Assembly: GCF_003670115.1 (NCBI RefSeq)
Contig: NZ_QQTY01000002.1
Span: forward strand, 744,001-808,000
Origin: Natronorubrum halophilum
GTDB taxonomy: Archaea > Halobacteriota > Halobacteria > Halobacteriales > Natrialbaceae
Direction: 5' to 3'
DNA length: 64,000 nt
In this document: in pieces, positions 27,897 through 36,281 of the stretch
Position numbering within the stretch: position 1 is the first letter of the stretch
Layout: the number at the start of each line of letters is the position of its first letter
Program-made: the position numbers and the translations under genes
The notes under the pieces: model-generated
The model's input: only the letters and a program-made list of their open reading frames with translations
The model's database searches: none
Told to the model about the DNA's origin: nothing

Positions 27897-28739
27897 TCAG
27901 AGGCCGAGGATCTCTCGTGCCTGCTCCGGCGTCGCGACCTCGCGACCGAGTTCGGTGGCGACGCGAACGACCCGCTCGACGAGCTGGGCGTTGCTTTCGG
28001 CGAGTTCTCCCTGCCGGTAGTAGACGTTGTCCTCGAGCCCGACGCGGACGTGCCCGCCGAAGAGCGTCCCCATCGTCGCGAACGGCAGTTGGTGACGGCC
28101 GAAGCCGAGCGTGTTGAACAGCGCGCCCTCGGGCAAATTGTCGATCGCGTTCAGGAAGTTTCGCGGCCGCGGCGGGGTCAGCGTCCCCGGCCCGAAGATG
28201 AGCGTTGCGTACACCGGCTCGGCGAGGTCGCTGCGCTCGAGCAGTCCGTGAACCTCGTTCAGGTGGCCGTCGTTGAACACCTCGAGTTCGGGCTTGATCC
28301 CGCGGTCGACCATCTCCGCGTGCAGCGAGTCGACCAGTCCGCGGGTGTTCTCGCTGGTGAGGTGGTCGTACCGGTTCAACGGCCCCATGTCGAGCGACGC
28401 CATCTCCGGTGCCGGATCGGTTCGTAGCGGGAGGTGGCGGGCGTCGTCGGGCGCGCCGGTTCCGCCGGTCGAGTGCTGGATGATCACGTCGTCGGCACGG
28501 CGGCGGATCGCGTCGTCGATCTCTTGGAAGCGCTCGGTCTCGAAGGTGCGTTCCCCGTTCGGCCGACGCGCGTGAACGTGGACGACGGCGGCACCGGCCG
28601 CTTCAACCGCGGCCGCCACGCGGCCGATCTCCTCGGGCGTCTCCGGGAGGTTCGGCGTCGTTTCCTTGCCGTGGACGCCCCCAGTCAGCGCCGCCGTGAT
28701 AATCAGCGGTTCGCCCTCGAGAAAGTCCGCGTAGCTCAT
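27897..28739 (-). CDS. BKACE family beta-keto acid cleavage enzyme
   Basis: 280 residues from ATG 28739 (MSYADFLEGEPLIITAALTG). A TIM-barrel enzyme of the family formerly DUF849, which cleaves beta-keto acids with acetyl-CoA (for example 3-keto-5-aminohexanoate). Zinc ligands are in AAVVHVHARRPNG; the substrate loop HSTGGTG and the C-terminal GHVRVGLEDNVYYRQGELA are typical. The longer Arg-rich extension to 28835 belongs to the preceding gene read out of frame. Its ATG overlaps the stop of the four-cysteine gene, so they form one operon. Substrate unknown. Confidence 0.88.
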   Translation of the reverse strand: MSYADFLEGEPLIITAALTGGVHGKETTPNLPETPEEIGRVAAAVEAAGAAVVHVHARRPNGERTFETERFQEIDDAIRRRADDVIIQHSTGGTGAPDDARHLPLRTDPAPEMASLDMGPLNRYDHLTSENTRGLVDSLHAEMVDRGIKPELEVFNDGHLNEVHGLLERSDLAEPVYATLIFGPGTLTPPRPRNFLNAIDNLPEGALFNTLGFGRHQLPFATMGTLFGGHVRVGLEDNVYYRQGELAESNAQLVERVVRVATELGREVATPEQAREILGL

Positions 28740-28984
28740 TCGTCGCCTCCGGTTTCGCTTCCGTCGGCGGCGTTTCCGGTCCGCCGATCGGTAGCGCCGC
28801 CGTCGGTACCGGCGTGCTCGAGGAAGATCTCGCAATGTCGATCGTGTGCGAGGTCGTACCGGTCGTTACAGATGTCGGCGCGCATCGGCTGTACGAAGCG
28901 GTCGGCCGCGGTACAGTAGGCCCGCGGTTCGTCGAAGCGCCGATCGTCCGATTCGTCCCGATACGCCAGATACGGGCAGGTCAT
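28736..28984 (-). CDS. Small four-cysteine protein coupled to BKACE
   Basis: 82 residues. MTCPYLAYRDESDDRRFDEP is followed by RAYCTAADRF, ADICNDRYDL and RHCEIF: four Cys (3, 24, 39, 51) in the ordered N-terminal 53 residues, which could bind a Zn or Fe-S centre. The tail is low-complexity Gly/Asp/Thr and probably disordered. The stop overlaps the BKACE start (ATGA), so co-translation is likely and a role with that enzyme is possible. Family not recognised with certainty. Confidence 0.7.
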   Translation of the reverse strand: MTCPYLAYRDESDDRRFDEPRAYCTAADRFVQPMRADICNDRYDLAHDRHCEIFLEHAGTDGGATDRRTGNAADGSETGGDE

Positions 28985-29099
28985 GCAGTAGTGTTGTTCT
29001 CGAAGGCCGTTAACGATTCGTCGGCACCGCCGCGTCAGTGACGCCGCTCGCGGGGCGGGATTCGTGCGATCGATAGTCGAAGTCGTAACACGGAGTGGG

Positions 29100-29726
29100 T
29101 TACCACGACTCGAGGTCGCGCGCCGCGAGTTTCGGATACGACTGGGTGCCGCCGCTCGAGTTGCGAGCGACGAGCGTGGCGACCGCGGCGATCCCGCCGG
29201 CGACCGGACGGCGGCGCTCCTCGTAGGAGAGGATCGTCAAGTCGAGGCACGCCCGGAGGAGGTCGTTCGAGCGGTACCGATAGCGCTCGCTCGAGGGGCC
29301 GACCTCGACGGGGTCGCTCGAGCGAAGGTGGTGTTCGTAGACGAACACGCCGCCGGGTGCCAGCGCCGCTTTGAGCGCGGGCAGGTGCTCGAGCGCCGAG
29401 AAGAAACTCACCGTGATCACGTCGTAGGCGTCGTCCGCGAGGTCGAGATCGGCCAGATCCGCCCGCAGCCAGTTCACGTCGACGCCGCGTTCGTCGGCGC
29501 GCGCCTCGGCTCGCTCGAGTGCCGCGTCGGAGATGTCGACCGCGTCGACGTCGTAGCCGTGATCGGCGAGAAAGAGCGCGTTGCGCCCGGTGCCGGTGGC
29601 GACGTCCAGCGCCCGCCCGTCCGGAAGGGTGGTCAGCCGGCGTTCGAGTTCCGGAACGGGGTCGTCGGGGAGTTCGAACTCGACGCTGCTGTACTTCTCG
29701 TTCCACCGTTCGCGTTCGCCCGTCAT
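29100..29726 (-). CDS. Class I SAM-dependent methyltransferase
   Basis: 208 residues from ATG 29726 (MTGERERWNEKYSSVEFELP). SAM motif I ALDVATGTGRNALFLADHG, acidic motif II VDAVDIS, motif IV DVITVSFF. The WNEKYS start and overall length resemble the TehB/YcgJ-like small-molecule methyltransferases. Substrate unknown. The longer upstream frame is out of family. 29727-30015 between this gene and the divergent TlpA-like gene holds only their promoters as far as I can see. Confidence 0.82.
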   Translation of the reverse strand: MTGERERWNEKYSSVEFELPDDPVPELERRLTTLPDGRALDVATGTGRNALFLADHGYDVDAVDISDAALERAEARADERGVDVNWLRADLADLDLADDAYDVITVSFFSALEHLPALKAALAPGGVFVYEHHLRSSDPVEVGPSSERYRYRSNDLLRACLDLTILSYEERRRPVAGGIAAVATLVARNSSGGTQSYPKLAARDLESW

Positions 29727-30015
29727 AGCCGTGTCAACGGGCGAGATCCATTTGATCGTTCGCACCGTTGTGGCCGCTTGCCCGCTTCGGTGGCGCTCGA
29801 TCACCCAACTCGAGCGCTTTCGGAGCGGTCGCGCGATTCCCGTATCGAACCAGTGGACCCTTTTCCCTGTAACTCGTAGGGTCGCCCATGCAGCGTCCCT
29901 CGTTTCAGTGGGGTACCCGTTCGATACCGTATTCGAGCCGGCGTTCGGCTGGCGAAACCCGCACTCACCGTTCCGGTATCGGCGCTGGCGGTCGTCCGGC
30001 GGCGGTGGTAACGCC

Positions 30016-30642
30016 ATGAATCGGCGCGAACTCGTCGCCGGGATCGGCAGCGTCGGCGTGCTCGGCGGCGGGGTGGGTGTACTCCGGCGTGGTCTCCCGT
30101 CGTTCGCCACCGACGATTCGGGGACGGACGAGGACAGCTACGACCCGCTCGAGGTCGAGACGATCGACGCTCGAGGAAGTGAGGCCGGATCGCTCACCGT
30201 TCCGGACGGGGCGGTCACGGCGATCATGTTCTTTACGACCGGCTGTGGGAACTGCCAGGCCCAGATGCCACAACTCGCGGCGGCCCGCGAGCAACTCGTC
30301 GACCAGCACGACGACGCGGTTCAATTTCTCTCGGTGACCTACCAACAGCCCGAAACGATGTCCGACGACGACCTCCGGGAGTGGTGGACCACCCACGGCG
30401 GGGACTGGAACGTCGGCTACGATTCAGGCCTCGCCAGTTCCTACGGCGTCGTCGGTTTTCCGGTGACGATCGTCGTCGACGCGAGCGGTGACAAACACTG
30501 GCAGGAAAACGGCGTGCAGCGCTCCGAGACGATCGTTCGGGCCGTCGAATCCGTTCTCGAGGAGGAGGAAACCGATACGGGCGACAGTCCCGAAAACGAT
30601 TCGGACGGGAACGCATCAGAGGCGGATGGGGACTCCGTTTGA
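30016..30642 (+). CDS. TlpA-like thioredoxin-fold protein, membrane-anchored
   Basis: 208 residues from ATG 30016. MNRRELVAGIGSVGVLGGGV is an N-terminal signal anchor with an Arg pair. The thioredoxin fold follows from about residue 45, with active site FFTTGCGNCQAQMPQL (CxxC) and cis-Pro region YGVVGFPVTIVVDASG. A Ser/Asp/Glu-rich tail ends the protein. It should act outside the membrane on disulfides, for example in cytochrome or copper-protein maturation. Convergent with the Xre gene. Confidence 0.85.
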   Translation: MNRRELVAGIGSVGVLGGGVGVLRRGLPSFATDDSGTDEDSYDPLEVETIDARGSEAGSLTVPDGAVTAIMFFTTGCGNCQAQMPQLAAAREQLVDQHDDAVQFLSVTYQQPETMSDDDLREWWTTHGGDWNVGYDSGLASSYGVVGFPVTIVVDASGDKHWQENGVQRSETIVRAVESVLEEEETDTGDSPENDSDGNASEADGDSV

Positions 30643-30684
30643 GAGGAGTTGTGCTTTTCGCTGAACAGTGTACGTACGTCTCAG

Positions 30685-30876
30685 TTATTCCGGACTGAAC
30701 AGGTCCTCTATCGTACAGTCAAAATACTCGGCGAGTGCGAAGGCGAGTTCGAGCGACGGGTTGTACCGCCCCGTTTCGATGGCGTTGATCGTCTGCCGGG
30801 TGACTCCCACTTCTTTGGCCAGTTCTTCCTGTGTGATGTCGCGTTTGGCCCGGTAAACCTTCAATTCGGTGTTCAT
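30685..30876 (-). CDS. Xre-type helix-turn-helix regulator
   Basis: 63 residues, a complete minimal Cro/C1-type HTH: MNTELKVYRAKRDITQEELA, recognition helix VTRQTINAIETGRYNPS, then LAFALAEYFDCTIEDLF. These single-domain proteins often repress their own operon. Start lies three bases after the stop of the upstream membrane gene, so the two are one transcript. Pairing of this HTH with a DUF2178 membrane protein is common in prokaryotes; the signal sensed is unknown. Confidence 0.88.
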   Translation of the reverse strand: MNTELKVYRAKRDITQEELAKEVGVTRQTINAIETGRYNPSLELAFALAEYFDCTIEDLFSPE

Positions 30877-30879
30877 GAA

Positions 30880-31275
30880 TTACTCGAGGTACGTGTAGTA
30901 GCCGAAGTACAAACAGTAGATCAGCAGTCCACCGAACACGTACGCTATTCCAGCGATCTCCTCGGGGAAGATACCGAACGCGACATCGACCAGTATTATC
31001 GACATCAATATCCAAAACGAGTTGATTCCAACCCGTCCGTACACGTTACCAGTTCGCTCATCTCCCAGCGCCTTTCGGTCGCGGCTTGCAGACACCGCCC
31101 GATACCCGAGAAACGCGAGAATGTTCACCGGAACGAGCAGTATCAGATAGCTCACTACCGGAAACTCGTAGTGCTGAAGCGCAGCGACACTCCCGACGAA
31201 AGCTACGACAGCACTCGCTAACAAGACGTATCCAATTCGTTTCTGACGTGAGATATTCGCGGAGACATCACTCAT
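30880..31275 (-). CDS. DUF2178-like four-helix membrane protein
   Basis: 131 residues from ATG 31275 (MSDVSANISRQKRIGYVLLA). Helices at about 13-33, 41-61, 85-107 and 110-130, with a basic loop RAVSASRDRKALGDERTGNV between the second and third. That loop with DER is the DUF2178 hallmark. First gene of the pair with the Xre regulator. A TATA-like CATATTGT (31345-31352) gives a transcript starting near 31323 and thus a short leader. Function unknown; possibly the membrane partner that controls the regulator. Confidence 0.78.
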   Translation of the reverse strand: MSDVSANISRQKRIGYVLLASAVVAFVGSVAALQHYEFPVVSYLILLVPVNILAFLGYRAVSASRDRKALGDERTGNVYGRVGINSFWILMSIILVDVAFGIFPEEIAGIAYVFGGLLIYCLYFGYYTYLE

Positions 31276-31584
31276 ACTTCCACCCCGTGCGTTGATGCGG
31301 TACAGATAGCCCAACGAGCCGATAAGCAACGTCGTGTTTTAGCGACAATATGGTAAGCTCATTTCCCATAATGAGTAGCATAGTATACGCTCACTTAAGT
31401 TTTCCTCCAACCATGGATAACAGAAATAAGACGCGTACACGTGGCTGGTATCTTCTCGTGATCGGCAATCTGGGATGTGAGCGATGATCCACGGACGGCT
31501 GCCGAAACTGGACCGCGGAGGGAGCCCATCGCGGAACTCGCGAAAATAATTGCTCGAGCGGTTCGAAAGGGAGGCGACCGCCGC
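31276..31584. other. AT-richer intergenic region between DUF2178 and topA genes
   Basis: 309 bases, less GC-rich than the neighbours. It holds the DUF2178 promoter on the minus strand, a CTCAT/ATGAG inverted repeat at about 31353-31371, and a plus-strand TATA-like AGTATACG before the 24-codon ORF at 31413. The part from 31488 to 31584 shows nothing. Confidence 0.5.
31413..31487 (+). CDS. Possible leaderless 24-residue small protein
   Basis: ATG 31413 to TGA 31485-31487 gives MDNRNKTRTRGWYLLVIGNL plus GCER: a basic N-terminus and a short hydrophobic run. A TATA-like AGTATACG lies about 26 nt before the ATG, the spacing of a leaderless transcript. It could be a real small protein or the leftover start of a membrane protein gene. 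No homologue is claimed. Confidence 0.3.
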   Translation: MDNRNKTRTRGWYLLVIGNLGCER

Positions 31585-34068
31585 TCAGGCCTTGGCCTGC
31601 CAGGTCCGAACTCGGTCGGCGCTGACGCCCTCGACGTCCGCGGCGATAGCGTCCGGATCGGCCTCGGTCAGATCGGCGAGGCTCTCGACGCCCGCGTCGG
31701 CGAGCTTTTCGACCGTCTTCGCACCGACGCCGTCGAGCGCCTCGAGGTCGGAGCCGGTGTCGCTCTCGCGGGCCTGGAACTCCTGGTAGTTACAGATCGG
31801 ACAGCCCAGTTCCCAGGGCTCGTCGCCGCTGTGGATGACGAGTTCGGGTAACTCGTGTTCCTCGCAGCGGTCGTCCGTGACTTCGATATCGCCCCGCCGC
31901 GGCAGCGGCAGGGAGTACTCGCAGTCGGGGTAGCGCGTACAGCCGACGAGGCGTGAGCCGCTCTGGAGGGTCTTGACGGCGAGTTCGCCGTCGTGCGCTT
32001 CGCCACAGTCGGGACACGCCCCCAGAACTGGCCCCTCGCCCGCATCCTCGGACTTACAGAGCGGACAGCCGTGGACGAAGGTCTGGCGTCCGGCGAGCAT
32101 CTTGATCTCGTTCAGGCCGTGCTCTTCGCACTCGTCCTCGAGGATCAGCGGCTTGCCCGTCGACGGCAGCGGTAACGTGTTTTCGCAGTCGGGATAGCCG
32201 TCGCAGCCGACGAAGTAGGAGCCGTGGCGACTGCGCCGAACGAGCAGGTCCTCGCCGCACTCAGGGCAGGGACCCAGCCGCTTGTCGTCCTTGAGGGACT
32301 TCCGAAGCTGGTCGCCGATCTCGTCCCGGGAGTCCGCGAGGTTCGCGAAGATTTCGTCCAGCATCTCCCGCGATTCGTCGGTGACGTCGTCGAGCGTCGC
32401 CTCGCCGCTCGCGATGGCGTCCATATCGGCCTCGAGTTGGGCGGTCATCCCCTCGCTGACGACGCGGTCGGCGTAGCCCTCGGCGGCCTCGACGACGGCC
32501 ATCGCGAGTCGAGTCGGCCGCGGCGGATCGCTCTCGACGTAGCCGCGGTCGTACAGCTTCTCGATGATGTTGTGACGGGTCGACTTCGTCCCCACCCCGA
32601 GGTCCTCCATGGTCTCGATGAGCCGGGACTGGCCGTAGCGCCGCGGCGGCTGGGTCTCTTTCTCCTCGAGTTCGACGTCGGTCAGCGAGAGCTCCTCCCC
32701 CTCGTCGACGTCGGGGACGAAGTTCTCGCTGGTATTGAAGTAGGGGTAGACGTCGTGGTAGCCCGGCTCGACGAGCCGTTTTCCGTTGGATTTGAGGCGG
32801 TAGTCCTCGACCTCGCTGACGACCTTGAGGTGCTCCCAGACGGCGGCCTCGGCGACCGTCGCGTAGAACCGGCGGACGACGAGTTCGAAGATCTCCCACT
32901 CGTCGTCGCTCACGTCGCCGCGGGTCGGAATCTCGCCCGTCGGATGGATCGGCGGGTGGTCGGTCGTCTCCTCGTCGCCCTCGGTCGGGTCGATCTCGTC
33001 GGCCTCGAGCAGGGACTCGGCCGATTCGCCGAGCGTCGGGTGACCGACGAACTCGTCGAGCAGTTCGTCGGGCTCGAGGTCGTCGGGGTAGACGGTGTTG
33101 TCGGTTCGCGGGTAGGTGATGTAGCCGGCCGTGTAGAGGTCCTCGGCGATCGACATCGCTCGCTTTGCGGTGTAGCCGATCGCGCTCGCCGCGCGGATGA
33201 ACTGGGTCGTGTTGAACGGCGTCGGCGGCGTGTCGGTACGGGTTCGGCGGTTGACGTCGACGACCGTCGCTGTATCGCGCTCGGCGAGCGTCTCGTAGAC
33301 CTCGGTGGCGACCGCTTCCTCCCAGACGCGTTCGGCCTCGTTGTCGTCCTCGTCGCGGTAGAAGTACTGCGCGTCGAACGTCGCTTCGTCCGCCTTCGCG
33401 AGGTCGGCGAACAGCTCCCAGTAGGTCTCGGGGTCGAAGGCCTCGATCTCGCGTTCGCGGTCGACGATCAGCTTGAGCGTCGGCGACTGCACGCGACCGA
33501 CGGAGATGAAGTCGTTGCCCAGCTGGCCGGCCGACAGCGAGAGGAACCGGGTTAGCGCCGCGCCCCAGATGAGGTCGATGATCTGGCGGGCCTCGCCGGC
33601 CGCGGCGAGGTCGAAGTCGAGTTCGTCCGGTTCATCGAAGGCGCTCTGGACCTCGTTTTCCGTGATCGAGGAGAACCGAACGCGGCGGATCGGAATCTCG
33701 TCGTTGACCTCGCGGACGATCTCGTAGGCCTCCTTGCCGATGAGTTCGCCCTCGCGGTCGTAGTCAGTCGCGATGGTCGCGCGCTGGGCCTTCCGGGCGA
33801 GGATGCGCAGCGTGGCGACGATGTTCTCCTTGGTAGCCGTCTTCTCGACGTCGGCGTGAATGAGTTCGGCCGGTTCGACGTCCCGCCAGTCCGAGTACTC
33901 CGAGGGGAAGTCGACACCGACGACGTGGCCCGATAGCCCCACGCAGCGCTTGCCGCCCCACTCGTAGACGTTGACGCCGTTCTCGCGACTCGAGTCGAAC
34001 GTGCCCCCGCTCAGGATGTCGGCGATCCGTCTCGCGGCGTTGTCCTTCTCCGTGACGATCAGTTCCAC
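31585..34068 (-). CDS. topA: DNA topoisomerase I (type IA)
   Basis: 827 residues, GTG start at 34068. Relaxes negative supercoils through a transient 5'-phosphotyrosine. Toprim domain at the N-terminus with ATDYDREGELIG (Asp102, Asp104, Glu108). The active-site Tyr319 is in YITYPRTDNTVYP. From about residue 620 there are Cys4-type zinc ribbons (GPCPECGEDLLVRRS then FVGCDGYPDCENT; ACPDCGEAHDGEL then VGCTRYPDCEYS). A helix-hairpin-helix domain (LDGVGAKTVEKLADAGVES) ends the protein. It stands alone. A perfect Shine-Dalgarno sequence precedes the GTG, unusual here. Confidence 0.96.
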   Translation of the reverse strand: MELIVTEKDNAARRIADILSGGTFDSSRENGVNVYEWGGKRCVGLSGHVVGVDFPSEYSDWRDVEPAELIHADVEKTATKENIVATLRILARKAQRATIATDYDREGELIGKEAYEIVREVNDEIPIRRVRFSSITENEVQSAFDEPDELDFDLAAAGEARQIIDLIWGAALTRFLSLSAGQLGNDFISVGRVQSPTLKLIVDREREIEAFDPETYWELFADLAKADEATFDAQYFYRDEDDNEAERVWEEAVATEVYETLAERDTATVVDVNRRTRTDTPPTPFNTTQFIRAASAIGYTAKRAMSIAEDLYTAGYITYPRTDNTVYPDDLEPDELLDEFVGHPTLGESAESLLEADEIDPTEGDEETTDHPPIHPTGEIPTRGDVSDDEWEIFELVVRRFYATVAEAAVWEHLKVVSEVEDYRLKSNGKRLVEPGYHDVYPYFNTSENFVPDVDEGEELSLTDVELEEKETQPPRRYGQSRLIETMEDLGVGTKSTRHNIIEKLYDRGYVESDPPRPTRLAMAVVEAAEGYADRVVSEGMTAQLEADMDAIASGEATLDDVTDESREMLDEIFANLADSRDEIGDQLRKSLKDDKRLGPCPECGEDLLVRRSRHGSYFVGCDGYPDCENTLPLPSTGKPLILEDECEEHGLNEIKMLAGRQTFVHGCPLCKSEDAGEGPVLGACPDCGEAHDGELAVKTLQSGSRLVGCTRYPDCEYSLPLPRRGDIEVTDDRCEEHELPELVIHSGDEPWELGCPICNYQEFQARESDTGSDLEALDGVGAKTVEKLADAGVESLADLTEADPDAIAADVEGVSADRVRTWQAKA

Positions 34069-34072
34069 GGCG

Positions 34073-34082
34073 GATCACCTCC
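34073..34082 (-). promoter_or_regulatory. Full-length Shine-Dalgarno sequence of topA
   Basis: GGAGGTGATC on the minus strand is complementary to the canonical 3' end of archaeal 16S rRNA over all ten bases and lies 4 nt before the GTG start at 34068. It confirms the GTG as start and implies a leadered transcript, in contrast to most genes here. Confidence 0.7.
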
Positions 34083-34398
34083 TCGAGCAGTCGGTTCCGC
34101 TTTGCGTGTACTCGGTTGCATTGTCGCTCGCTACGACTGAGGATCTGATAACGCTTTCGCCAAAACCGGACGACAGCGCGGGTGTGCGTGCGCTCGAGCG
34201 GTTGCGCGTGCGCGAGGACCGTGAATACCGGAACGCACCGAACGGTCCATCCGACCCGGCGGACTGTTCGTAATACTGAGATCAGTGTCGAACGGGATCA
34301 TCGTGACCGACGAGCGCTCGAAGGAGGGAAGAAAAACGCCCGTATTCGGGTCTCGCGTGGCCGGATCGGTGCTCGTCCGCGGCGGTTGTCGATTCCGG
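34083..34398. other. Intergenic region upstream of topA
   Basis: 316 bases with the topA promoter and leader and the 3' side of the small membrane gene. I see no further gene, hairpin or repeat. Confidence 0.5.
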
Positions 34399-34626
34399 CT
34401 ACTCGGTCAGCGGGAGGAGCACGCCGAAGATCCAGGGCGTGAAAAAGGCGACGACGAGGCCGAGCGCTTCGCTGTACAGAAACAACGTGTGTTCCCAGGC
34501 GGGGAGCGTTTCGAACAGCATCGAGCCGAGGAGTTCCCCGCCGGCACCCAGCGTGAACAGGCTGAGCCCGGTGAGAAATCCGGCTTTGATCAACAGTGGA
34601 TAATCGAGGTTGCCGTACCGTCCCAT
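34399..34626 (-). CDS. Small two-helix membrane protein
   Basis: 75 residues from ATG 34626 (MGRYGNLDYPLLIKAGFLTG). Two hydrophobic helices at about 11-32 and 47-72 with a Gly-rich GAGGELLG turn. A minus-strand TATA-like GATTATTTTG lies about 26 nt upstream, so the leaderless ATG is preferred over the frame start at 34734. It looks like one of the conserved haloarchaeal small membrane families; function unknown. Divergent from the MATE gene. Confidence 0.7.
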   Translation of the reverse strand: MGRYGNLDYPLLIKAGFLTGLSLFTLGAGGELLGSMLFETLPAWEHTLFLYSEALGLVVAFFTPWIFGVLLPLTE

Positions 34627-34749
34627 ACCCACTATACTTGGCGGCTCAAAATAATCGTTTTGACCCGCCGGCCGCGCGAGATCCGGCAACCCGTCCCGCG
34701 AGGCGAGCCCTTTTCTCTCGCCCGGGAGAGACACCGACAGACACGAGAC

Positions 34750-36249
34750 GTGACAGAAGCAGACGCGGAACCCGAGCGCAAGCGCGTCGATATGACGACC
34801 GGGGCGATCCCCCCGAAACTGTTACACCTCGCGTGGCCGCTGGTGCTCGGCAACCTGCTCCAGACGGTGTACAACCTCGCGGACGTGTTCTGGGTCGGCC
34901 GCGTGAGCAGCGAGGCCGTTGCCGCCGTCTCCCTCATGTTCCCCCTCTCGTGGATGTTCGTCTCGACGGCGATGGGGATCACCGCGGCGACCATCGCGCT
35001 CGTCTCCCAGTACGTCGGCTCCGACGACGACCGGATGGCCGACAGGGTCGTCGCCCAGACCGTCTTGCTCACGCTGGTCGTCTCGAGCGTCCTCGCCGTT
35101 CTCGGCCTCTCGTTCCGACGCTCCCTGCTCACCCTTATCGGTGCCCGCGAGCAGGTGTTCGTGGAAGCTCTCGCCTACATCGAGGTGATCTTCCTCGCCT
35201 TGCCGCTCACCTTCCTCTTTTTCGCGTTCCGATCGTCGCTGCAGGGTGCCGGCGACACGAAGACGGCGATGTGGCTCGTCTTCGTCTCCGCGGGGATCAA
35301 CGTCGTCCTCGACCCGTTCCTCATCCTCGGCTGGGGGCCGTTCCCCGCGATGGGCACCCGCGGTGCGGCTATCGCGACGTTCGTCTCCCGCGCGTTCGCC
35401 ACCGTCGCCGGGATTTACATCCTGCTCGACGGCCGCTTCGGCGTTCGCCTGCGACTCGCGGATCTCACACCCGACGCGGCCATCCTGAAGCAGTTGGTCG
35501 ATATCGGCTACCCGTCGACGATCGACGGCTGGGCGCGCAGTTTCGCGTCGGTCGCGATGGCCGGCTTCGTCGCCCGCTTCGGGGCGAACCCGACGGCGGC
35601 GTACGGCATCGGCCTGCGCCTGATGTCGGTCACGTGGGCGGTTTCGGGTGCGGTGGGGAACGCGACGGCGACTGGCGTCGGCCAGAACCTCGGCGCGAAA
35701 ACGCCCGCTCGAGCGGCGGCCGTCGTGCGAACGGCAACTGCGGGGACGATGGTCCTGATCGGCGGTGTCGCGGCCGTGCTGATCGCCTTCCCGGCACGGG
35801 CCATGCGGATCTTCGTCGGCGATCCCGACGTGATCGCCGAGGGGGTCGTCTTCCTGCGGATCATCGCGCCGTTCTGGGCGCTGTTCGCCGGCGTGATGGT
35901 GATCCAGGGAGCGCTCCGCGGTGCCGGCAACACGAAAGCGGCGATGGTCCTCTCGTTTCTCTCGCGGTGGATATTCCGGGTGCCCGTCGCCCTCGTTCTC
36001 GCCTTCGCCTGGACGCTTTCGGTTCCCCGGTTCGGGCTCACGATTCGCGGCCTCGAGTGGGGGATCGACGGAATCTGGTGGGCTTACGCGTTCGGAATGG
36101 CCGCCTCGTTCGTCGTCGCCGTCGTCTGGTTTCGACTCGGAACGTGGACGGACGGCGTTATCGACGACGGGGGCAACTCGGACGACGCGTCGGGGCCGCA
36201 ACCGGGGCGGTCAGGGAGCGAACACGACGAGGAACTGATCGACGACTGA
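34750..36249 (+). CDS. MATE family efflux transporter
   Basis: 499 residues from GTG 34750 (MTEADAEPERKRVDMTTGAI). Twelve helices in two MatE halves; repeated half motifs are LLQTVYNLADVFWVGRVS with LQGAGDTKTAMW in the first, and GQNLGAKTPARAAAVV with LRGAGNTKAAMV in the second. Expels drugs or metabolites in exchange for H+ or Na+. The frame is open upstream to 34285, but that part is not membrane-like. The C-terminus is a short acidic tail. Convergent with the flippase gene. Confidence 0.9.
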   Translation: MTEADAEPERKRVDMTTGAIPPKLLHLAWPLVLGNLLQTVYNLADVFWVGRVSSEAVAAVSLMFPLSWMFVSTAMGITAATIALVSQYVGSDDDRMADRVVAQTVLLTLVVSSVLAVLGLSFRRSLLTLIGAREQVFVEALAYIEVIFLALPLTFLFFAFRSSLQGAGDTKTAMWLVFVSAGINVVLDPFLILGWGPFPAMGTRGAAIATFVSRAFATVAGIYILLDGRFGVRLRLADLTPDAAILKQLVDIGYPSTIDGWARSFASVAMAGFVARFGANPTAAYGIGLRLMSVTWAVSGAVGNATATGVGQNLGAKTPARAAAVVRTATAGTMVLIGGVAAVLIAFPARAMRIFVGDPDVIAEGVVFLRIIAPFWALFAGVMVIQGALRGAGNTKAAMVLSFLSRWIFRVPVALVLAFAWTLSVPRFGLTIRGLEWGIDGIWWAYAFGMAASFVVAVVWFRLGTWTDGVIDDGGNSDDASGPQPGRSGSEHDEELIDD

Positions 36250-36281
36250 CGGGAAGAGCGCGTCCCACGATCGTCGACCGC

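Noticed and set aside
34285-34749. N-terminal extension of the MATE transporter
   Set aside because: Covers the divergent small membrane gene and is not membrane-like; GTG 34750 fits the family.
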